64,000 nucleotides of DNA from Solibacillus daqui (GCF_028747805.1 NZ_CP114887.1:1977501-2041500), one strand, 5' to 3'. Positions 26,484 through 36,450 are shown, numbered from the stretch's first letter. A program made the numbers and translations. The notes: generated from the letters alone by a model not told the origin.

Positions 26484-26496
26484 AGGAGGATAAGCA

Positions 26497-26967
26497 ATGA
26501 TTTCATTAATCGTCGCACATGATAAAAACTATGTTATGGGCTATGAAAACGATATGCCATGGCATTTACCGGGTGATTTACAGTACTTTAAAGAAATGAC
26601 AATGGGGAAGCCAATCATTATGGGGCGTAAAACGTTTGAATCAATAGGCATCGCATTACCTGGTCGTCGTAATATCGTGATTACCCGCAACGAAAATTAC
26701 ACAGCTGAAGGTATTGAAACAGTATCAAACTTAAATGCCGCGCTACAATTAGTACAAGATGCTTCAGAAATTATGATCATCGGCGGGGCACAAATTTTTG
26801 AGCAAGCAATGTCAATAGCAGAAAAATTATACATTACGCTAATCGATCATGAATTCAAAGGGGATACTTTCTTCCCACGCTACGATGCCTGGCGTTTAAC
26901 GTCTAGCCAAGAAGCAGTTGATTCTGGTAAAGGGTATACATTCCGTTATTGTATTTTTGAGAAATAA
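26497..26967 (+). CDS. dfrA: Dihydrofolate reductase
   Basis: This 156-residue enzyme reduces dihydrofolate to tetrahydrofolate with NADPH and is the trimethoprim target. Conserved parts are IVAHDKNYVMGYENDMPWHL at the N-terminus, LPGDLQYFKEMTMGKPIIMG with the active-site Asp, TFESIG..LPGRRNIVITR, and the cofactor loop IMIIGGAQIFEQA near residue 92. It begins 13 bases after thyA with AAAGGAGGA before the ATG, so the two are co-transcribed and complete one folate cycle. A strong terminator follows. Nothing at the usual resistance positions stands out by eye, but I did not compare with resistant variants. Confidence 0.97.
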   Translation: MISLIVAHDKNYVMGYENDMPWHLPGDLQYFKEMTMGKPIIMGRKTFESIGIALPGRRNIVITRNENYTAEGIETVSNLNAALQLVQDASEIMIIGGAQIFEQAMSIAEKLYITLIDHEFKGDTFFPRYDAWRLTSSQEAVDSGKGYTFRYCIFEK

Positions 26968-26969
26968 GT

Positions 26970-27011
26970 AAAAGGCTGTACAAAAAGTTTTCACTTTTTG
27001 TACAGCCTTTT
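26970..27011 (+). terminator. Terminator of thyA-dfrA
   Basis: AAAAGGCTGTACAAAAAG pairs perfectly with CTTTTTGTACAGCCTTTT over 18 bp with a six-base loop. Confidence 0.93.
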
Positions 27012-27160
27012 CACATGTGTAAATAATCCGCATTAGACAGTGTTTCAATGGATGTCAGCATATAGAAGAGAAAATCACCACTTCCTGTAACAACGCTTTA
27101 ATGCCTAGCGTCGAGCTAGCCTCCATCCTTGGTGGAATATTGTCGTTATGTTTTCTTCAT

Positions 27161-27802
27161 CTATAAATAAAAATACACACATCCAACCATGCAACCACAG
27201 CCCGCAATAACAAACAAATGCCAAATCGCATGATTATACGGTAGCTTTGTCCACATATAAAAAATCGAGCCAAACGTGAACAACACACCCCCGGAAAGTA
27301 ACAACATAAAGCCATCAAATGTTATATAACTATAGAGAGGACGAATTAAAAAAATAATCAACCAACCCATCACGATGTACAAGGCTAATGAAAACTTCTC
27401 AAAACGGTGGATAAACATAAATTTAAAAACAACACCAAAAATCGCTATTGCCCAAATTATACAAAGCATAACAATGCCTAACACACCATCAATTGCAATT
27501 AGTAAAAAGGGTGTATACGTTCCAGCGATTAATATATAAATAGACGAATGATCTAAAATAGAGAATACGCGTTTATATTTCTCTGGCATGCTATGTAAAA
27601 GGGTAGACATTAAAAATAATAAAATGAGTGACGCACCAAATATAGAAAAAGCCGTAATTTGCTTAGCCGAACCATTTTGTGCAGCATAAATAATAAGCAA
27701 TATACAGATGGGAATGCTCAGTAATAGCCCAATTCCATGTGTTATCGCATTCCATCGCTCTTCTTTTAATGTTTTATAGTCAAATGCTTCAATTGTTTGC
27801 AT
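27161..27802 (-). CDS. trhA: TrhA/hemolysin III family membrane protein
   Basis: The 213-residue protein has seven predicted transmembrane segments and belongs to the PAQR/hemolysin III family. B. subtilis YplQ (TrhA) is a member implicated in membrane energetics and fluidity; haemolysin activity is not typical. Family residues visible: EERWNAITHGIGLLLSIP at the start, STLLHSMPEKYKRVFSILDHSS (the conserved Ser/His/Asp metal site), AGTYTPFLL, and NHAIWHLFVIAG near the C-terminus with the second His pair. ATG 27802 follows AAGGAG. It is convergent with thyA-dfrA and divergent from the DegV gene. Confidence 0.92.
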   Translation of the reverse strand: MQTIEAFDYKTLKEERWNAITHGIGLLLSIPICILLIIYAAQNGSAKQITAFSIFGASLILLFLMSTLLHSMPEKYKRVFSILDHSSIYILIAGTYTPFLLIAIDGVLGIVMLCIIWAIAIFGVVFKFMFIHRFEKFSLALYIVMGWLIIFLIRPLYSYITFDGFMLLLSGGVLFTFGSIFYMWTKLPYNHAIWHLFVIAGCGCMVGCVYFYL

Positions 27803-28001
27803 GTTTTTTCACGCTCCTTACTTTCTTACAATAATTTAAATAGTGATTGTTTGCGAATGTGCATTGTCATTATGTTATACTGCAATATGTCATACATACA
27901 ATATGATAATTAGAGTTTCGAAAGAATGACAATCGTCATATTGGTAAAAAAATAGTAATTCTTTATAATAGTAAAGAAGATGTAAAAAGGATGTGTTTAT
28001 T

Positions 28002-28847
28002 TTGACTCAAATCCATATTGTAACGGATTCTACATGTGATTTAACAGATGTAGAAATAAAAAAACACGGCATTCATATGGTCCCATTATCAGTGCAAATT
28101 GATGACAAGACGTATACAGATCGTGTGAATTTACAGCCGGATACTTTTATTGAATTAATGAAAAAAGCAGAAAATTTACCTAAAAGCTCTCAGCCAGCTC
28201 CAGGTATATTTAAGGAAATTTATGATGAGCTTGGTAAGGACGGATCACAAATCATTTCTATTCACATGACTGGTGGTATGAGTGGTACATATCAATCAGC
28301 ATGTCAAGCTGCAGAAATGTCCGATTCAAATGTAACGGTTATTGACTCTCGATATATCGCGTTTGGACTAGCATTCCAAATTCGTGAAGCGATTCGTTTA
28401 CGTGATGCAGGTGCGAGCGTAGAGGAAATCGTAGCAAGTCTAAATCAAATCCGTGAAAATACGCGTCTTTTCGTAGTGTTAGACACATTAGAAAACATGG
28501 TGAAAGGTGGGCGTATTGGTAAAGGGAAAGCGGTTGTCAGCTCATTACTAAACATTAAGCCAATTGGACATTTAGATATTGGCGAAGTGACAATTTGCGC
28601 TAAACCTCGTAGCCACAAGCAAGTTGTGAAATTTTTAATCAGTGAATTTGAAAAAGATACACAAGGTAAAGTAGTAAAATCTGTAGGTATTTCTCATGCC
28701 AATTCATTAGATACGTTAGTAAACCCTTTAATCGAACAACTACGTGCAATTGGCTATAACGGCGAAGTTGAAATGGCATTCACTTCACCAGTAATTAGTA
28801 CGCATACAGGTGAAGGTGCAATGGGCTTTGTCTATTATACCGAGTAA
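28002..28847 (+). CDS. DegV family fatty-acid-binding protein
   Basis: The 281-residue protein matches the DegV (FakB-like) family, which holds a fatty acid between two domains and presents it to the kinase FakA. Recognisable are HIVTDSTCDL at the start, LPKSSQPAPGIFKEIYDEL near 60, HMTGGMSGTYQSAC near 85, VIDSRYIAFGLAFQ, and MVKGGRIGKGKAVVSSLLNI. The start is TTG 28002, eight bases after AAGGATG; the GTG at 27993 overlaps the site. The gene is followed by a terminator. Its place just before ypmR-ypmS resembles the B. subtilis arrangement of a degV-like gene in that neighbourhood. No fakA kinase is in the window. Confidence 0.92.
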   Translation: MTQIHIVTDSTCDLTDVEIKKHGIHMVPLSVQIDDKTYTDRVNLQPDTFIELMKKAENLPKSSQPAPGIFKEIYDELGKDGSQIISIHMTGGMSGTYQSACQAAEMSDSNVTVIDSRYIAFGLAFQIREAIRLRDAGASVEEIVASLNQIRENTRLFVVLDTLENMVKGGRIGKGKAVVSSLLNIKPIGHLDIGEVTICAKPRSHKQVVKFLISEFEKDTQGKVVKSVGISHANSLDTLVNPLIEQLRAIGYNGEVEMAFTSPVISTHTGEGAMGFVYYTE

Positions 28848-28936
28848 TATCTATCGAGTACTGAGCTTAGTTTCAGCATGCTTCTTTAATGTAGTTACAG
28901 TAAGATTGTTTGAAAAAAGAATAAATTAACAAATGC

Positions 28937-28979
28937 AAAAGGGCTTGTTCAGAAAGAAATTTCCGGACAAGCCCTTTAT
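28937..28979 (+). terminator. Terminator downstream of the DegV gene
   Basis: AAAAGGGCTTGTTC pairs with GGACAAGCCCTTT (one mismatch) and is followed by ATTTG. Confidence 0.8.
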
Positions 28980-29440
28980 TTGTCAACAACGTAAATTGTA
29001 GCGCACCGTTGAGTAATTCACAAAGGAAGTTTCTACATCGTTTGTAATAGTCATTGTAATAGAGTTAACGAAAATATTAACTGTAACGCTTATTTTACGT
29101 TTCCTATTTCTTCGTTTTTTGTCACCGCACGACTCCATAGTTTAATGCATCGCTGTAAGCAACTTGAACAGTTTGGTGCTGTGGTGGCGATTTTGCTTCA
29201 AATTGGACTATAGTTGAATAAAAAGCATCTGAGATGGCGATGAAATAGATGAAGAATAAAAAATATTTGGTTCAATGTGACAAAAAAATCGTTTCTCCTT
29301 TAAAATAACAAAAAGTACTAATACATACGATATAAAGAAAAAAAGGTTTCATCTTTTTATAAATATCTAGGCAAACAATTCCATTCTTTTTCACAAATAT
29401 CTTATAATAGTATAATAAAGAACTAAAAGGGGAGATTGTA
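28980..29440. other. Intergenic, no supported gene
   Basis: No credible gene lies in these 461 bases. Two TATAAT-like hexamers at 29403-29417 probably belong to the promoter of ypmR. On the minus strand near 29130-29250 there is an open stretch with no start site that could be a gene remnant, but nothing identifies it. Confidence 0.4.
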
Positions 29441-30355
29441 TTGTGGCGTATATTACTAACGATTTGTCTCATCACGCTACTATCAGCATGTTCGGTATCA
29501 ATTGACCCGGAAACTGAAGAAAAGCTACCTGTTGATCAATCCTCACAAAATGGGGTTACAATCATTTCAGACATTGCCCCAAAAATAGAGGATGAAATAT
29601 CGAGGACCGAGCGTATTAAAGAAATAATTAGTGATGTGTTTCAGTTAGATTGGGAGGATATAAAAGATGAATACGCACAAGATATTTTTTACTTAGCACT
29701 TGGTGATTCTTTAACGCGCGGTGTAGGGGATGAAAAACAGGATTACGGCTATACTGTTCGATTACAAAAACAATTAGAACAATGGCCAATGATCAAATCC
29801 GTAGAACTTGACAATCGTGGCAAAAACGGTCGCCGCAGTAATCAGTTATTAGCATTATTGGAAAAAGGGCAATACGATGAGGAATTGGCAAAAGCCAATC
29901 TAGTTACAATAACCCTTGGTGGTAATGATGTCATGAAAATAGTGAAGAATAACTTGTTTACAATGGAACAGTCGATGTTTGAAAAAGAATTGCCTAAATT
30001 TATAAAACGCTATGAAGAAATACTGCAAGAAATTCGGCTTCGCAATGCAGATGTGCCGATTATTTTAATAGGCTTTTATAATCCTTTGTCAATTGTGATC
30101 GATGAAGTTACGCCATTTGAGTCCATAATATCCGAATGGAACACGGAAATAGAAAATCTAAGCTTAGCAAATAACAATGTATGTTTTGTGCCAGTAGAGG
30201 ATTTATTTGTATCAAATGAAGATATGGTATATCATGTAGATTTCTTCCATCCGAATAGTACGGGTTATGATCGAATGGCAGAACGCGTAATTGAAACGAT
30301 GCAATCCTGTGATATTGAGTCTATGTCGAATGGTTTATTAGGTTTTGGAGAGTGA
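29441..30355 (+). CDS. ypmR: YpmR-like GDSL/SGNH lipase-esterase, lipoprotein
   Basis: The 304-residue protein starts with a lipoprotein signal peptide (WRILLTICLITLLSAC, lipobox LLSAC with Cys17), so it is expected to be anchored on the outer face of the membrane. The SGNH hydrolase motifs are in order: FYLALGDSLTRG (block I, nucleophile Ser), the Gly/Asn block near NRGKNG, GGNDVM (block III), and DFFHPNSTGYDRMA (block V, Asp and His). It corresponds to B. subtilis YpmR in a shared gene order ypmR-ypmS-msr. Start: TTG 29441 after AAGGGGAGA. The substrate is unknown. The stop is six bases before the ypmS start. Confidence 0.92.
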   Translation: MWRILLTICLITLLSACSVSIDPETEEKLPVDQSSQNGVTIISDIAPKIEDEISRTERIKEIISDVFQLDWEDIKDEYAQDIFYLALGDSLTRGVGDEKQDYGYTVRLQKQLEQWPMIKSVELDNRGKNGRRSNQLLALLEKGQYDEELAKANLVTITLGGNDVMKIVKNNLFTMEQSMFEKELPKFIKRYEEILQEIRLRNADVPIILIGFYNPLSIVIDEVTPFESIISEWNTEIENLSLANNNVCFVPVEDLFVSNEDMVYHVDFFHPNSTGYDRMAERVIETMQSCDIESMSNGLLGFGE

Positions 30356-30360
30356 ACAGC

Positions 30361-30933
30361 ATGAATAAATGGAAAGTTGCGTTTTTTGTCTTAGCAGGTG
30401 CGATAATTATGGTACTTGTTAGTTTAGTGTATTTAATAACTTCAGACTTTAAGCAAGCAAGTCCAAGAGAGCCTATCGCGCTTGAGGGCAATATATTAAC
30501 CGTCGAAACAACAGCAAAAGAATTCGAAGCAATCGCCAAACAATACTTGGCTGATGCGATGAAAAAATCTCCAGTTCCAGTAGAGCTCGTTATCGACGAA
30601 AAAATATACTTATATAGTACATTAATGGCATTTGGTTTTGAAATACCGATTCAAATGGACTTCAATCCTGTAGTAACAGATGGGAATATCGTATTAAAAC
30701 AGGAGGCGGTCCATGTCGGGAAGGTTAATATTCCACCTGATATGGTGTTGAAATTAATGGCAGATGCAGTCGATTTCCCGTCTTGGATTACCGTGCAGCC
30801 AAACGATGAGCAAATCTATGTGGATTTATCACGCATTAACATTGCAAGCGGTTCACGTGTACGAGCACAAGAGATTGATTTAGCGAATGACAAGATTGTC
30901 TTACAAGTGGTCATTCCAAACGAAACAAAATAA
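30361..30933 (+). CDS. ypmS: YpmS family membrane-anchored protein
   Basis: The 190-residue protein has one N-terminal membrane anchor (KVAFFVLAGAIIMVLVSLVY) and an extracytoplasmic domain rich in beta strands, as in B. subtilis YpmS (DUF2140), whose function is unknown. Conserved elements visible are QYLADAMKKSPVPVELVIDE near 60 and EIPIQMDFNPVV near 100. I chose ATG 30361; the GTG at 30352 overlaps the ypmR stop. GGAGAGTG inside the end of ypmR provides the ribosome binding site, so the two genes are translationally close and probably one operon with msrA and msrB. Confidence 0.88.
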   Translation: MNKWKVAFFVLAGAIIMVLVSLVYLITSDFKQASPREPIALEGNILTVETTAKEFEAIAKQYLADAMKKSPVPVELVIDEKIYLYSTLMAFGFEIPIQMDFNPVVTDGNIVLKQEAVHVGKVNIPPDMVLKLMADAVDFPSWITVQPNDEQIYVDLSRINIASGSRVRAQEIDLANDKIVLQVVIPNETK

Positions 30934-30943
30934 GGGGTGAAAT

Positions 30944-31474
30944 ATGGTGACATTACAAAAAGCAACATTTGCAGGTGGCTGTTTCTGGTGTATGGTCAAG
31001 CCGTTTGATACGCAGCCTGGCATTATTGAAGTTGTATCGGGCTATACAGGTGGACATGTTGAAAATCCAACATATGAGCAAGTGTGTAGTGAAACAACTG
31101 GCCATTTAGAAGCCGTACAAATTACGTTTGACTCAAGTATCTATCCATACGAAAAATTAGTAGAGCTGTACTGGACATTGATTGACCCTACCGATGCGGG
31201 TGGGCAGTTTTATGATCGAGGAGAATCGTACACAACAGCAATTTTTTATCATGACGAGGTACAAAAGCAAATTGCAGAGTTATCAAAGGCAAAGTTAGAG
31301 GCAAGCGGTAAATTCCGTGCACCAATCGCCGTGAAATTATTACCTGCAAAACCATTTTACGAAGCAGAGGACTATCATCAGCATTATTATAAGAAAAATC
31401 CTGCCCATTATGAGCGTTACTCTGTAGGCTCAGGACGCGCTGGATTTATCGAACAGCATTGGGGGAAACGTTAA
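30944..31474 (+). CDS. msrA: Peptide methionine-S-sulfoxide reductase MsrA
   Basis: MsrA reduces the S epimer of methionine sulfoxide in proteins, using thioredoxin. The catalytic motif GGCFWC with Cys13 is at residues 11-16, and the family stretches [47 protein letters not shown] and [13 protein letters not shown] follow. The length of 176 residues is normal. GGGGTGA precedes ATG 30944. It lies ten bases after ypmS and its stop overlaps the msrB start, so MsrA and MsrB are made together and repair both epimers. Confidence 0.97.
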   Translation: MVTLQKATFAGGCFWCMVKPFDTQPGIIEVVSGYTGGHVENPTYEQVCSETTGHLEAVQITFDSSIYPYEKLVELYWTLIDPTDAGGQFYDRGESYTTAIFYHDEVQKQIAELSKAKLEASGKFRAPIAVKLLPAKPFYEAEDYHQHYYKKNPAHYERYSVGSGRAGFIEQHWGKR

Positions 31475-31902
31475 TGGATAAAAATGAACGCTTAAAACAG
31501 TTAACAGATATGCAATTCCATGTGACACAAAATCAAGGAACAGAACCACCGTTTCGCAATGAGTATTATGATGTTTTTGAAGACGGGATTTATGTTGATA
31601 TCATATCAGGCAAAGCACTGTTTAGCTCAACAGACAAATTTGATGCTGGCTGCGGTTGGCCTTCATTTTCAAAACCTATTGATGCTCCAGAGGTAACCGA
31701 ACATTTTGATACTTCACATGGTATGCGCCGTGTGGAAGTACGCAGTAAAACAGCGGATTCTCATTTGGGACATGTATTTCCAGATGGCCCGCGTGAATTA
31801 GGTGGTTTACGATACTGCATTAACTCAGCATCGTTACGCTTTGTGCCAATTGGAGATTTAGAAAAAGAGGGCTACGGGGAGTATCTTTCATTATTCAAAT
31901 AA
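31474..31902 (+). CDS. msrB: Peptide methionine-R-sulfoxide reductase MsrB
   Basis: MsrB reduces the R epimer of methionine sulfoxide. Family stretches are [40 protein letters not shown] and [15 protein letters not shown] with the catalytic Cys. The two CxxC zinc sites of the E. coli type are absent, as is usual for Bacillus-type MsrB. The protein has 142 residues. The A of the msrA TAA stop is the first base of ATG 31474 (TAATG), so translation is coupled; GGGGGA inside msrA acts as the site. In B. subtilis the order is msrB-msrA; here msrA is first. Confidence 0.97.
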   Translation: MDKNERLKQLTDMQFHVTQNQGTEPPFRNEYYDVFEDGIYVDIISGKALFSSTDKFDAGCGWPSFSKPIDAPEVTEHFDTSHGMRRVEVRSKTADSHLGHVFPDGPRELGGLRYCINSASLRFVPIGDLEKEGYGEYLSLFK

Positions 31903-31903
31903 A

Positions 31904-31946
31904 AAAACTCGCTCTTGTTGTGAAATTCACAATGAGAGCGAGTTTT
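31904..31946. terminator. Bidirectional terminator between msrB and the chemoreceptor gene
   Basis: AAAACTCGCTCTTGTTGTGAA pairs with its complement ending in GAGCGAGTTTT (one mismatch), with A and T runs on both sides, between two convergent genes. Confidence 0.9.
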
Positions 31947-31948
31947 GC

Positions 31949-33727
31949 TTATGTTTTAAATTCAGCGACGACACTGCGTAAATCATCTGCTTGTGCTGCG
32001 AGTTCAACCGCAGAGGCATTGATTTCTTGCATGGAGGCCGAACCTTGCGTAGCAGCTGTAGCACTAAGTTCTGTATTTGCTGCAGTATTCTCAGCTATTG
32101 CTGAAACATGGATGAACGAAGAAGTAACATCTTGAGAATGTTTTAATGTTTGTTCGATTTGAATGACCATATAACTTAAAATTTCCGATGTTTTCTCCGT
32201 TTGCTGCAAGATGTTGTGTAAAGATTCGGTTGTTTCGTTCGTTACTTCCACACCGCGAATTACTTTTTGAACTCCGGTTTCATTTTGCGAGATAATAGAG
32301 TTAACCTCAGTTTGAATGGAACGAACAATTGATGAAACTTCACTAGCAGCCAGCTGTGATTGTTCAGCTAGCTTACGAACTTCTTTTGCGACTACAGCAA
32401 AGCCTCGTCCATGTTCACCAGCGCGTGCAGCCTCGATTGCCGCGTTTAACGCTAGGAGATTCGTTTGTTCAGCAATTGCTGTAATTGTACTGATAATAGA
32501 CGTTATATCATCTGATTTACGCCCTAAATTTTCAACAGTTGCCGAAGTTGAAGCCATTGTTTCCTCGATTTCAAGCATAACATTGGAAGATTGCGTGACT
32601 GAATTGCTTCCTAAGTGTGCCGATTGTTGCATCGCTGTAGCTGCTAGTTGTACTTCTAATGCTTTGTTGTTTAGTTCGTGCATCGAAATCTCAAGCTTAT
32701 TCATTTCGTTGGCTGATTTACTAATGCTTGTTAAAATTTCGTTGCTGTCACTGGCGATATCTAGTGTTGAGTTTGCTATTGAGTCAATAGTGCGAGCATT
32801 TTCGTCTGCTAATGTCATTAACCCTTGAGAGCTGCTAGATACGTTTTCCGCTAGGTTAGACACACGTTTCACAAGCTTTGATATCGATTCGATTAAAATA
32901 TTTGTTGAATATGCGATTTGTGAGAATTCATCTTTCGTTTTTACTTCAACGCGACGTGTTAAATCACCACCGGCTTTTGCAATATCTAAAATCGAGTGAT
33001 AAATAGCATTTGTATTACGGCGAATAGATTTCCATAAAATATAGCCTAAAGTCACGGTAATAAATAAGGCGATCCCTGAAAGTACGAAAAACGAAATTTT
33101 CGAAGCAAGTGCAAACTGCTCAAGATCAGACAAAGTTTCCTCGTTACGCTGTTGTAGCATTTCAATAAGTTTAGATGTATTTTCATCGATATAGTTTTTA
33201 AAGCTTTGACTTCCACTTGTTTTAAACATTATTGCCGCATTTTCATAACCATACTTTTGACGTACTTCTATCGTCGATTTAGAATAGGATAAGTAATTTG
33301 TATAAAATTGCTGTATTAGCACTACTAACTTTAATTCCTCCTCTTGATTTTCAAGGGAGCTTTGTATCGTAGATAAATTAGCATTGATTGTTTCCTTTAA
33401 ATCTTCGTAGGATTTTAAATGATAATTATCACCAGTGATGATATAGCCTTGTTCATGGCTAGAAAGCTTGGCAATATCAGTGACTAAGGTGTTAATGAGC
33501 ATTTGCTGTTCTAAATTTTCATCTGCGAACTCTCGTAGGTTATTTTGCAAATTCGTAATATTGATGTACGATAAAATTTGCATAGCAATTATAATGGTCA
33601 TCAAAACTGAAAAAGCGAGGACAATTCTTCCTCTAATGAGATGAATAAATTTGAAATTGGATTTTTTGCTTTTTTTCTCTTTTACATTTTTGGCTTCTAT
33701 AGGTATTGATTTTTTTCTTTTAAGCAA
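31949..33727 (-). CDS. Methyl-accepting chemotaxis protein with CHASE3-type sensor
   Basis: The 592-residue receptor has a first membrane helix near residues 30-50 and an extracellular four-helix region of about 150 residues, with the CHASE3-like stretch [21 protein letters not shown] second helix lies near 205-225. It then has HAMP ([20 protein letters not shown]) and a long signalling coiled coil. The hairpin tip, [20 protein letters not shown] with [13 protein letters not shown], contacts CheA and CheW. Start: several in-frame starts exist (TTG 33739, GTG 33736, TTG 33727). I prefer 33727 because GGTGAT lies just upstream, but this is uncertain. The ligand is unknown; no other chemotaxis gene is in the window. 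Confidence 0.9.
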   Translation of the reverse strand: MLKRKKSIPIEAKNVKEKKSKKSNFKFIHLIRGRIVLAFSVLMTIIIAMQILSYINITNLQNNLREFADENLEQQMLINTLVTDIAKLSSHEQGYIITGDNYHLKSYEDLKETINANLSTIQSSLENQEEELKLVVLIQQFYTNYLSYSKSTIEVRQKYGYENAAIMFKTSGSQSFKNYIDENTSKLIEMLQQRNEETLSDLEQFALASKISFFVLSGIALFITVTLGYILWKSIRRNTNAIYHSILDIAKAGGDLTRRVEVKTKDEFSQIAYSTNILIESISKLVKRVSNLAENVSSSSQGLMTLADENARTIDSIANSTLDIASDSNEILTSISKSANEMNKLEISMHELNNKALEVQLAATAMQQSAHLGSNSVTQSSNVMLEIEETMASTSATVENLGRKSDDITSIISTITAIAEQTNLLALNAAIEAARAGEHGRGFAVVAKEVRKLAEQSQLAASEVSSIVRSIQTEVNSIISQNETGVQKVIRGVEVTNETTESLHNILQQTEKTSEILSYMVIQIEQTLKHSQDVTSSFIHVSAIAENTAANTELSATAATQGSASMQEINASAVELAAQADDLRSVVAEFKT

Positions 33728-33830
33728 AATAATCACCAACTTTCTGAAAAATCAATTTTTTAATATTCTACTACATTGAGGCTATTATTACACTATAAAA
33801 TGGAAAATTTATAAAATAGGGGGAATTTTA

Positions 33831-34055
33831 TTGAAAAAGTCATTTTATCATTATACTTTGACGTTTAGAGGGGGAGATTGGGATGACAATAAAGTACGTT
33901 TTGCGGAAAGTATGTTTATAGATCATGGGTTTCCGAAAATGTCTGAAGATTTTCAAGAACTATCTGACTATATAGAAATGCAATCTGATGAGTATTTGAC
34001 AACAGAAGCATTCGATTCGCTGTGGGCACTGTACGAGCTGAAATTCCAATATTAA
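33831..34055 (+). CDS. yozE: YozE family protein (UPF0346)
   Basis: The 74-residue protein matches B. subtilis YozE, a small SAM-like helical domain protein of unknown function. Matching features are [12 protein letters not shown] at the start, [15 protein letters not shown] in the middle, and an aromatic acidic end ([19 protein letters not shown]). The start is TTG 33831 behind AGGGGGA. The gene stands between the chemoreceptor gene (divergent) and deoD. Confidence 0.9.
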   Translation: MKKSFYHYTLTFRGGDWDDNKVRFAESMFIDHGFPKMSEDFQELSDYIEMQSDEYLTTEAFDSLWALYELKFQY

Positions 34056-34188
34056 TTTATTATTTGCAGAATTTAAAGAACAGTGTGTATATTAGAATTA
34101 AAATAAATCGTTTGAATAAATCAAAGTGAGATTAAGAAGTAGTGAACAAAAATGTTCGATTTTTTCAATGAAGAAAGACGTCTAACGA

Positions 34189-34217
34189 TTGAATATTTAT
34201 ACGAAACCGTTTACAAT
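34189..34217 (+). promoter_or_regulatory. Sigma-A promoter of deoD
   Basis: TTGAAT at 34189-34194 and TACAAT at 34212-34217 are separated by 17 bases. The deoD start is 34 bases downstream of the -10 box. Confidence 0.7.
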
Positions 34218-34250
34218 TAAATAGAATGATGATGAAAAGAGGTTATATAA

Positions 34251-34958
34251 ATGAGTGTTCATATTAGTGCCAAACAAGGCGAAATCGCAGAAATCGTTTT
34301 ATTACCAGGAGATCCGCTACGTGCAAAGTATATTGCTGAAACGTTTTTAGAAGACGTAGTACAATACAACGAAGTACGTAATATCTTAGGCTACACAGGT
34401 ACTTACAAGGGCAAACGCGTATCAGTTCAAGGTACGGGAATGGGTGTACCTTCTATTTCTATTTACGCTACAGAGCTTATGCAAGAATACGGTGTACAAA
34501 AATTAATCCGTGTTGGTACTTGTGGCGCGATTCAAAAGGATGTAAAGGTTCGTGACGTAATCATCGCACAAACTTCATCTACTGACTCGAATTTAAATCG
34601 CATTATTTTCGGCGGCAACCTCGACTATGCACCAACTGCAGACTTTGATTTATTATTAAAAGCTTACAACGCTGCAAAAGAAGCAGAATTAAATGTACGT
34701 GTAGGTAACATCTTCACGGCAGATATGTTCTATTCAGATGAAGAACAAAATGAAAAATTAGCACAATACGGAGTACTTGCTGTTGAGATGGAAACAGCTG
34801 CACTTTATACTCTAGCTGCGAAATTTGGACGTAAAGCATTAACAGTTCTAACAGTATCTGACCACATCATTACAGGTGAAGTAACAACTTCTGAAGAACG
34901 TCAAACGACTTTCAATGACATGATGGTAATTGCATTAGAAGCGGCGATCCAAGACTAG
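34251..34958 (+). CDS. deoD: Purine-nucleoside phosphorylase DeoD
   Basis: The enzyme splits purine (deoxy)ribonucleosides with phosphate to the base and (deoxy)ribose-1-phosphate in nucleoside salvage. Family features of the hexameric bacterial type are [15 protein letters not shown] near residue 17, [17 protein letters not shown] (phosphate site), [26 protein letters not shown] and [13 protein letters not shown], ending with TVSDHI. The length of 235 residues is normal. AGAGG is nine bases before ATG 34251. The gene is intact, but its last about 125 bases and its downstream flank recur four more times in the next 10 kb (36120, 38217, 38611, 44187), marking this 3' end as an insertion site. 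Confidence 0.97.
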   Translation: MSVHISAKQGEIAEIVLLPGDPLRAKYIAETFLEDVVQYNEVRNILGYTGTYKGKRVSVQGTGMGVPSISIYATELMQEYGVQKLIRVGTCGAIQKDVKVRDVIIAQTSSTDSNLNRIIFGGNLDYAPTADFDLLLKAYNAAKEAELNVRVGNIFTADMFYSDEEQNEKLAQYGVLAVEMETAALYTLAAKFGRKALTVLTVSDHIITGEVTTSEERQTTFNDMMVIALEAAIQD

Positions 34959-35267
34959 TCATAGCAAGGGTTTGTAAGATGGGTATTTTTAACAAGCTTC
35001 CAAAAGTGCCCATAACCTAATTTAAAAGTGCCTAACAAGTGAAAAAACTTGTTAGGTGCTTTTTATTTTAGTGTGTCAAACAAGGTGCTTGCTAGTTCCT
35101 TTTACTTCATTGTCACATGAGAATACGTGTTTAATGTTTCTTATGGTTAATAATGGTTTAAAGTCATACTTGTTTAAGTATGACTATTTTTATTACCAAA
35201 AGCTCAGTGCAAAACACATGAACCGTAATGATGTGCTAGTTATGGATGATTGGTTACTAGGATTAAT
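34862..35267 (+). repeat. Reference copy of the deoD-tail repeat
   Basis: This segment (end of deoD plus about 310 bases downstream, including its terminator) is repeated in diverged form at 38217-38610, and in part at 36120-36450, 38611-38697 and 44187-44304. The downstream part has no gene of its own; an open frame at 35056-35355 starts inside the terminator and is not credible. Confidence 0.85.
35031..35062 (+). terminator. Terminator of deoD
   Basis: CCTAACAAGT pairs perfectly with ACTTGTTAGG and is followed by TGCTTTTTATTTT. Confidence 0.9.
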
Positions 35268-35325
35268 CTCACAGAGCGATTCTAAGAAGCGTTCCTGTAA
35301 GTGTGTGAAGGGAGAGCATTACAAA

Positions 35326-35366
35326 AGGACTTGCATATATAGAGCTTATTCATAAACACAAGTCCT
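35326..35366 (-). terminator. Terminator of the DinB-like gene (shared 3' flank)
   Basis: AGGACTTG and CAAGTCCT form the stem. The left part AAAAGGACTTRCATAYAT recurs at 41642 and 42476, next to the 3' ends of two other minus-strand genes. Confidence 0.65.
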
Positions 35367-35405
35367 GTCCTTATTATCTAGTAATATCATTATTATAAGT
35401 CAATA

Positions 35406-35954
35406 TTAATGTAAGTTATAATATTTTTTGCATAATAAAAAGTGTTGTTTTTCATGTATACCTAATATGTTAATACATTGAATTAAATTTGGATAATGTG
35501 CTATTGGGTCGGGGTAACGTATATGTCCAGCTACGTTATCGCTAATATTAGAAAGCATTTTTTCTAAATACCTAGTTTCAATATCTAGCTCGTTTACTAA
35601 CCATTTAAATGAAATTTTCTCTTTAATATTCTTTGGTGGCACTAAAACAAAAGGTGCTTTCATAGGTTTATTATGTTTTTCTTTATATTCAGTAAATATA
35701 TCGTCACTTTTAATGTTGTACGGCTTTCGACTTCTTATAGTAGCAATAGGCTTAGAAATCGGTATATATGATTTGTTTAACTGTCTAAATAGTCTAATCA
35801 TTAAATATAAATGATAATAGGTTTCTCCAAAAGACCACTTATCCTCTTGAGGTCGTTCCCATTCTTTATCTTTAAAATCTTTGAGCACATTAGCAAATTC
35901 TTCTCGTTGCTCATAGATGATGGTGAAATGATTTTTCATGTAACTACTTTCCAT
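35406..35954 (-). CDS. DinB-like protein
   Basis: The 182-residue protein resembles the DinB/YfiT four-helix-bundle family, which often binds a metal through three His residues and includes thiol S-transferases and proteins of unknown role. Visible are WSFGETYYHLYLMIRLF near residue 40, where the first His sits, and GIHEKQHFLLCKKYY near the C-terminus with the H..xxH pair. ATG 35954 follows AGAGGAGA. It is the only gene between the intact deoD and the first deoD scar, on the opposite strand. Its upstream flank (35983-36024) and downstream flank are shared with other minus-strand genes of this island. Confidence 0.75.
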   Translation of the reverse strand: MESSYMKNHFTIIYEQREEFANVLKDFKDKEWERPQEDKWSFGETYYHLYLMIRLFRQLNKSYIPISKPIATIRSRKPYNIKSDDIFTEYKEKHNKPMKAPFVLVPPKNIKEKISFKWLVNELDIETRYLEKMLSNISDNVAGHIRYPDPIAHYPNLIQCINILGIHEKQHFLLCKKYYNLH

Positions 35955-35982
35955 AACGTCTCCTCTGAATATAATCTAATGT

Positions 35983-36024
35983 TTATTTATCATTAGTATA
36001 GTGTAACACATTTACAAATATTGG
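35983..36024 (-). repeat. Shared upstream flank, copy A
   Basis: The stretch including GTGTAACACATTTACAAATA is nearly repeated at 42817-42858 upstream of the gene at 42560. Over 42 bases about 33 are identical by eye. It may carry the promoter of both genes. Confidence 0.6.
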
Positions 36025-36119
36025 GGTATAGCTGTGTGGATCACTAATAAAAAAGATTGACTGTTCCCACATGCGATATGACAAGACTAATCGGCTCGTT
36101 ATTAATCTACTGTCATATC

Positions 36120-36450
36120 AAGCATTAACTGTTCTAACAGTATCTGACCACATCAATACAGGTGAGGTAACAACTTCTGAAGAACGTCAAACGACTTTCA
36201 ATGACATGATGTTAATTGCGCTAGAAGCGGCGATTCAAGTCTAGTCTTAGTAAAGGTTGAGAGACTCTAAATTTTACATAGGGACTAAAAAGGGGTTTTA
36301 ACCTTTGAAATTTCCATTTGATGCCTACTAAACGAGCAATTGTTTAGTGGGTTTTTTTAGTAAAATGAATCAAATAAAGAGGTTGCATTTTGCTTCAGTT
36401 CTATTGAGATATGAGAATAAGTGTTAAGGTTGTTTAAACCATAATTTATA
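36120..36450 (+). repeat. deoD-tail scar 1
   Basis: Bases 36120-36244 match the last 125 bases of deoD (34834-34958) with eight differences and no gap, keeping frame and stop ([20 protein letters not shown]...). Weaker similarity to the region after deoD continues, with a diverged terminator at 36331-36360 (CCTACTAAAC / GTTTAGTGGG plus T run). The rest of the gap to 36832 holds no gene that I can support. Confidence 0.92.

Noticed and set aside
35056..35355. 99-codon plus-strand open frame after deoD
   Set aside because: It starts inside the deoD terminator, has no ribosome binding site, and its diverged copy in scar 2 is broken by frameshifts.
36120..36450. A second functional deoD
   Set aside because: Only the last 41 codons of deoD are present; there is no start or catalytic part.
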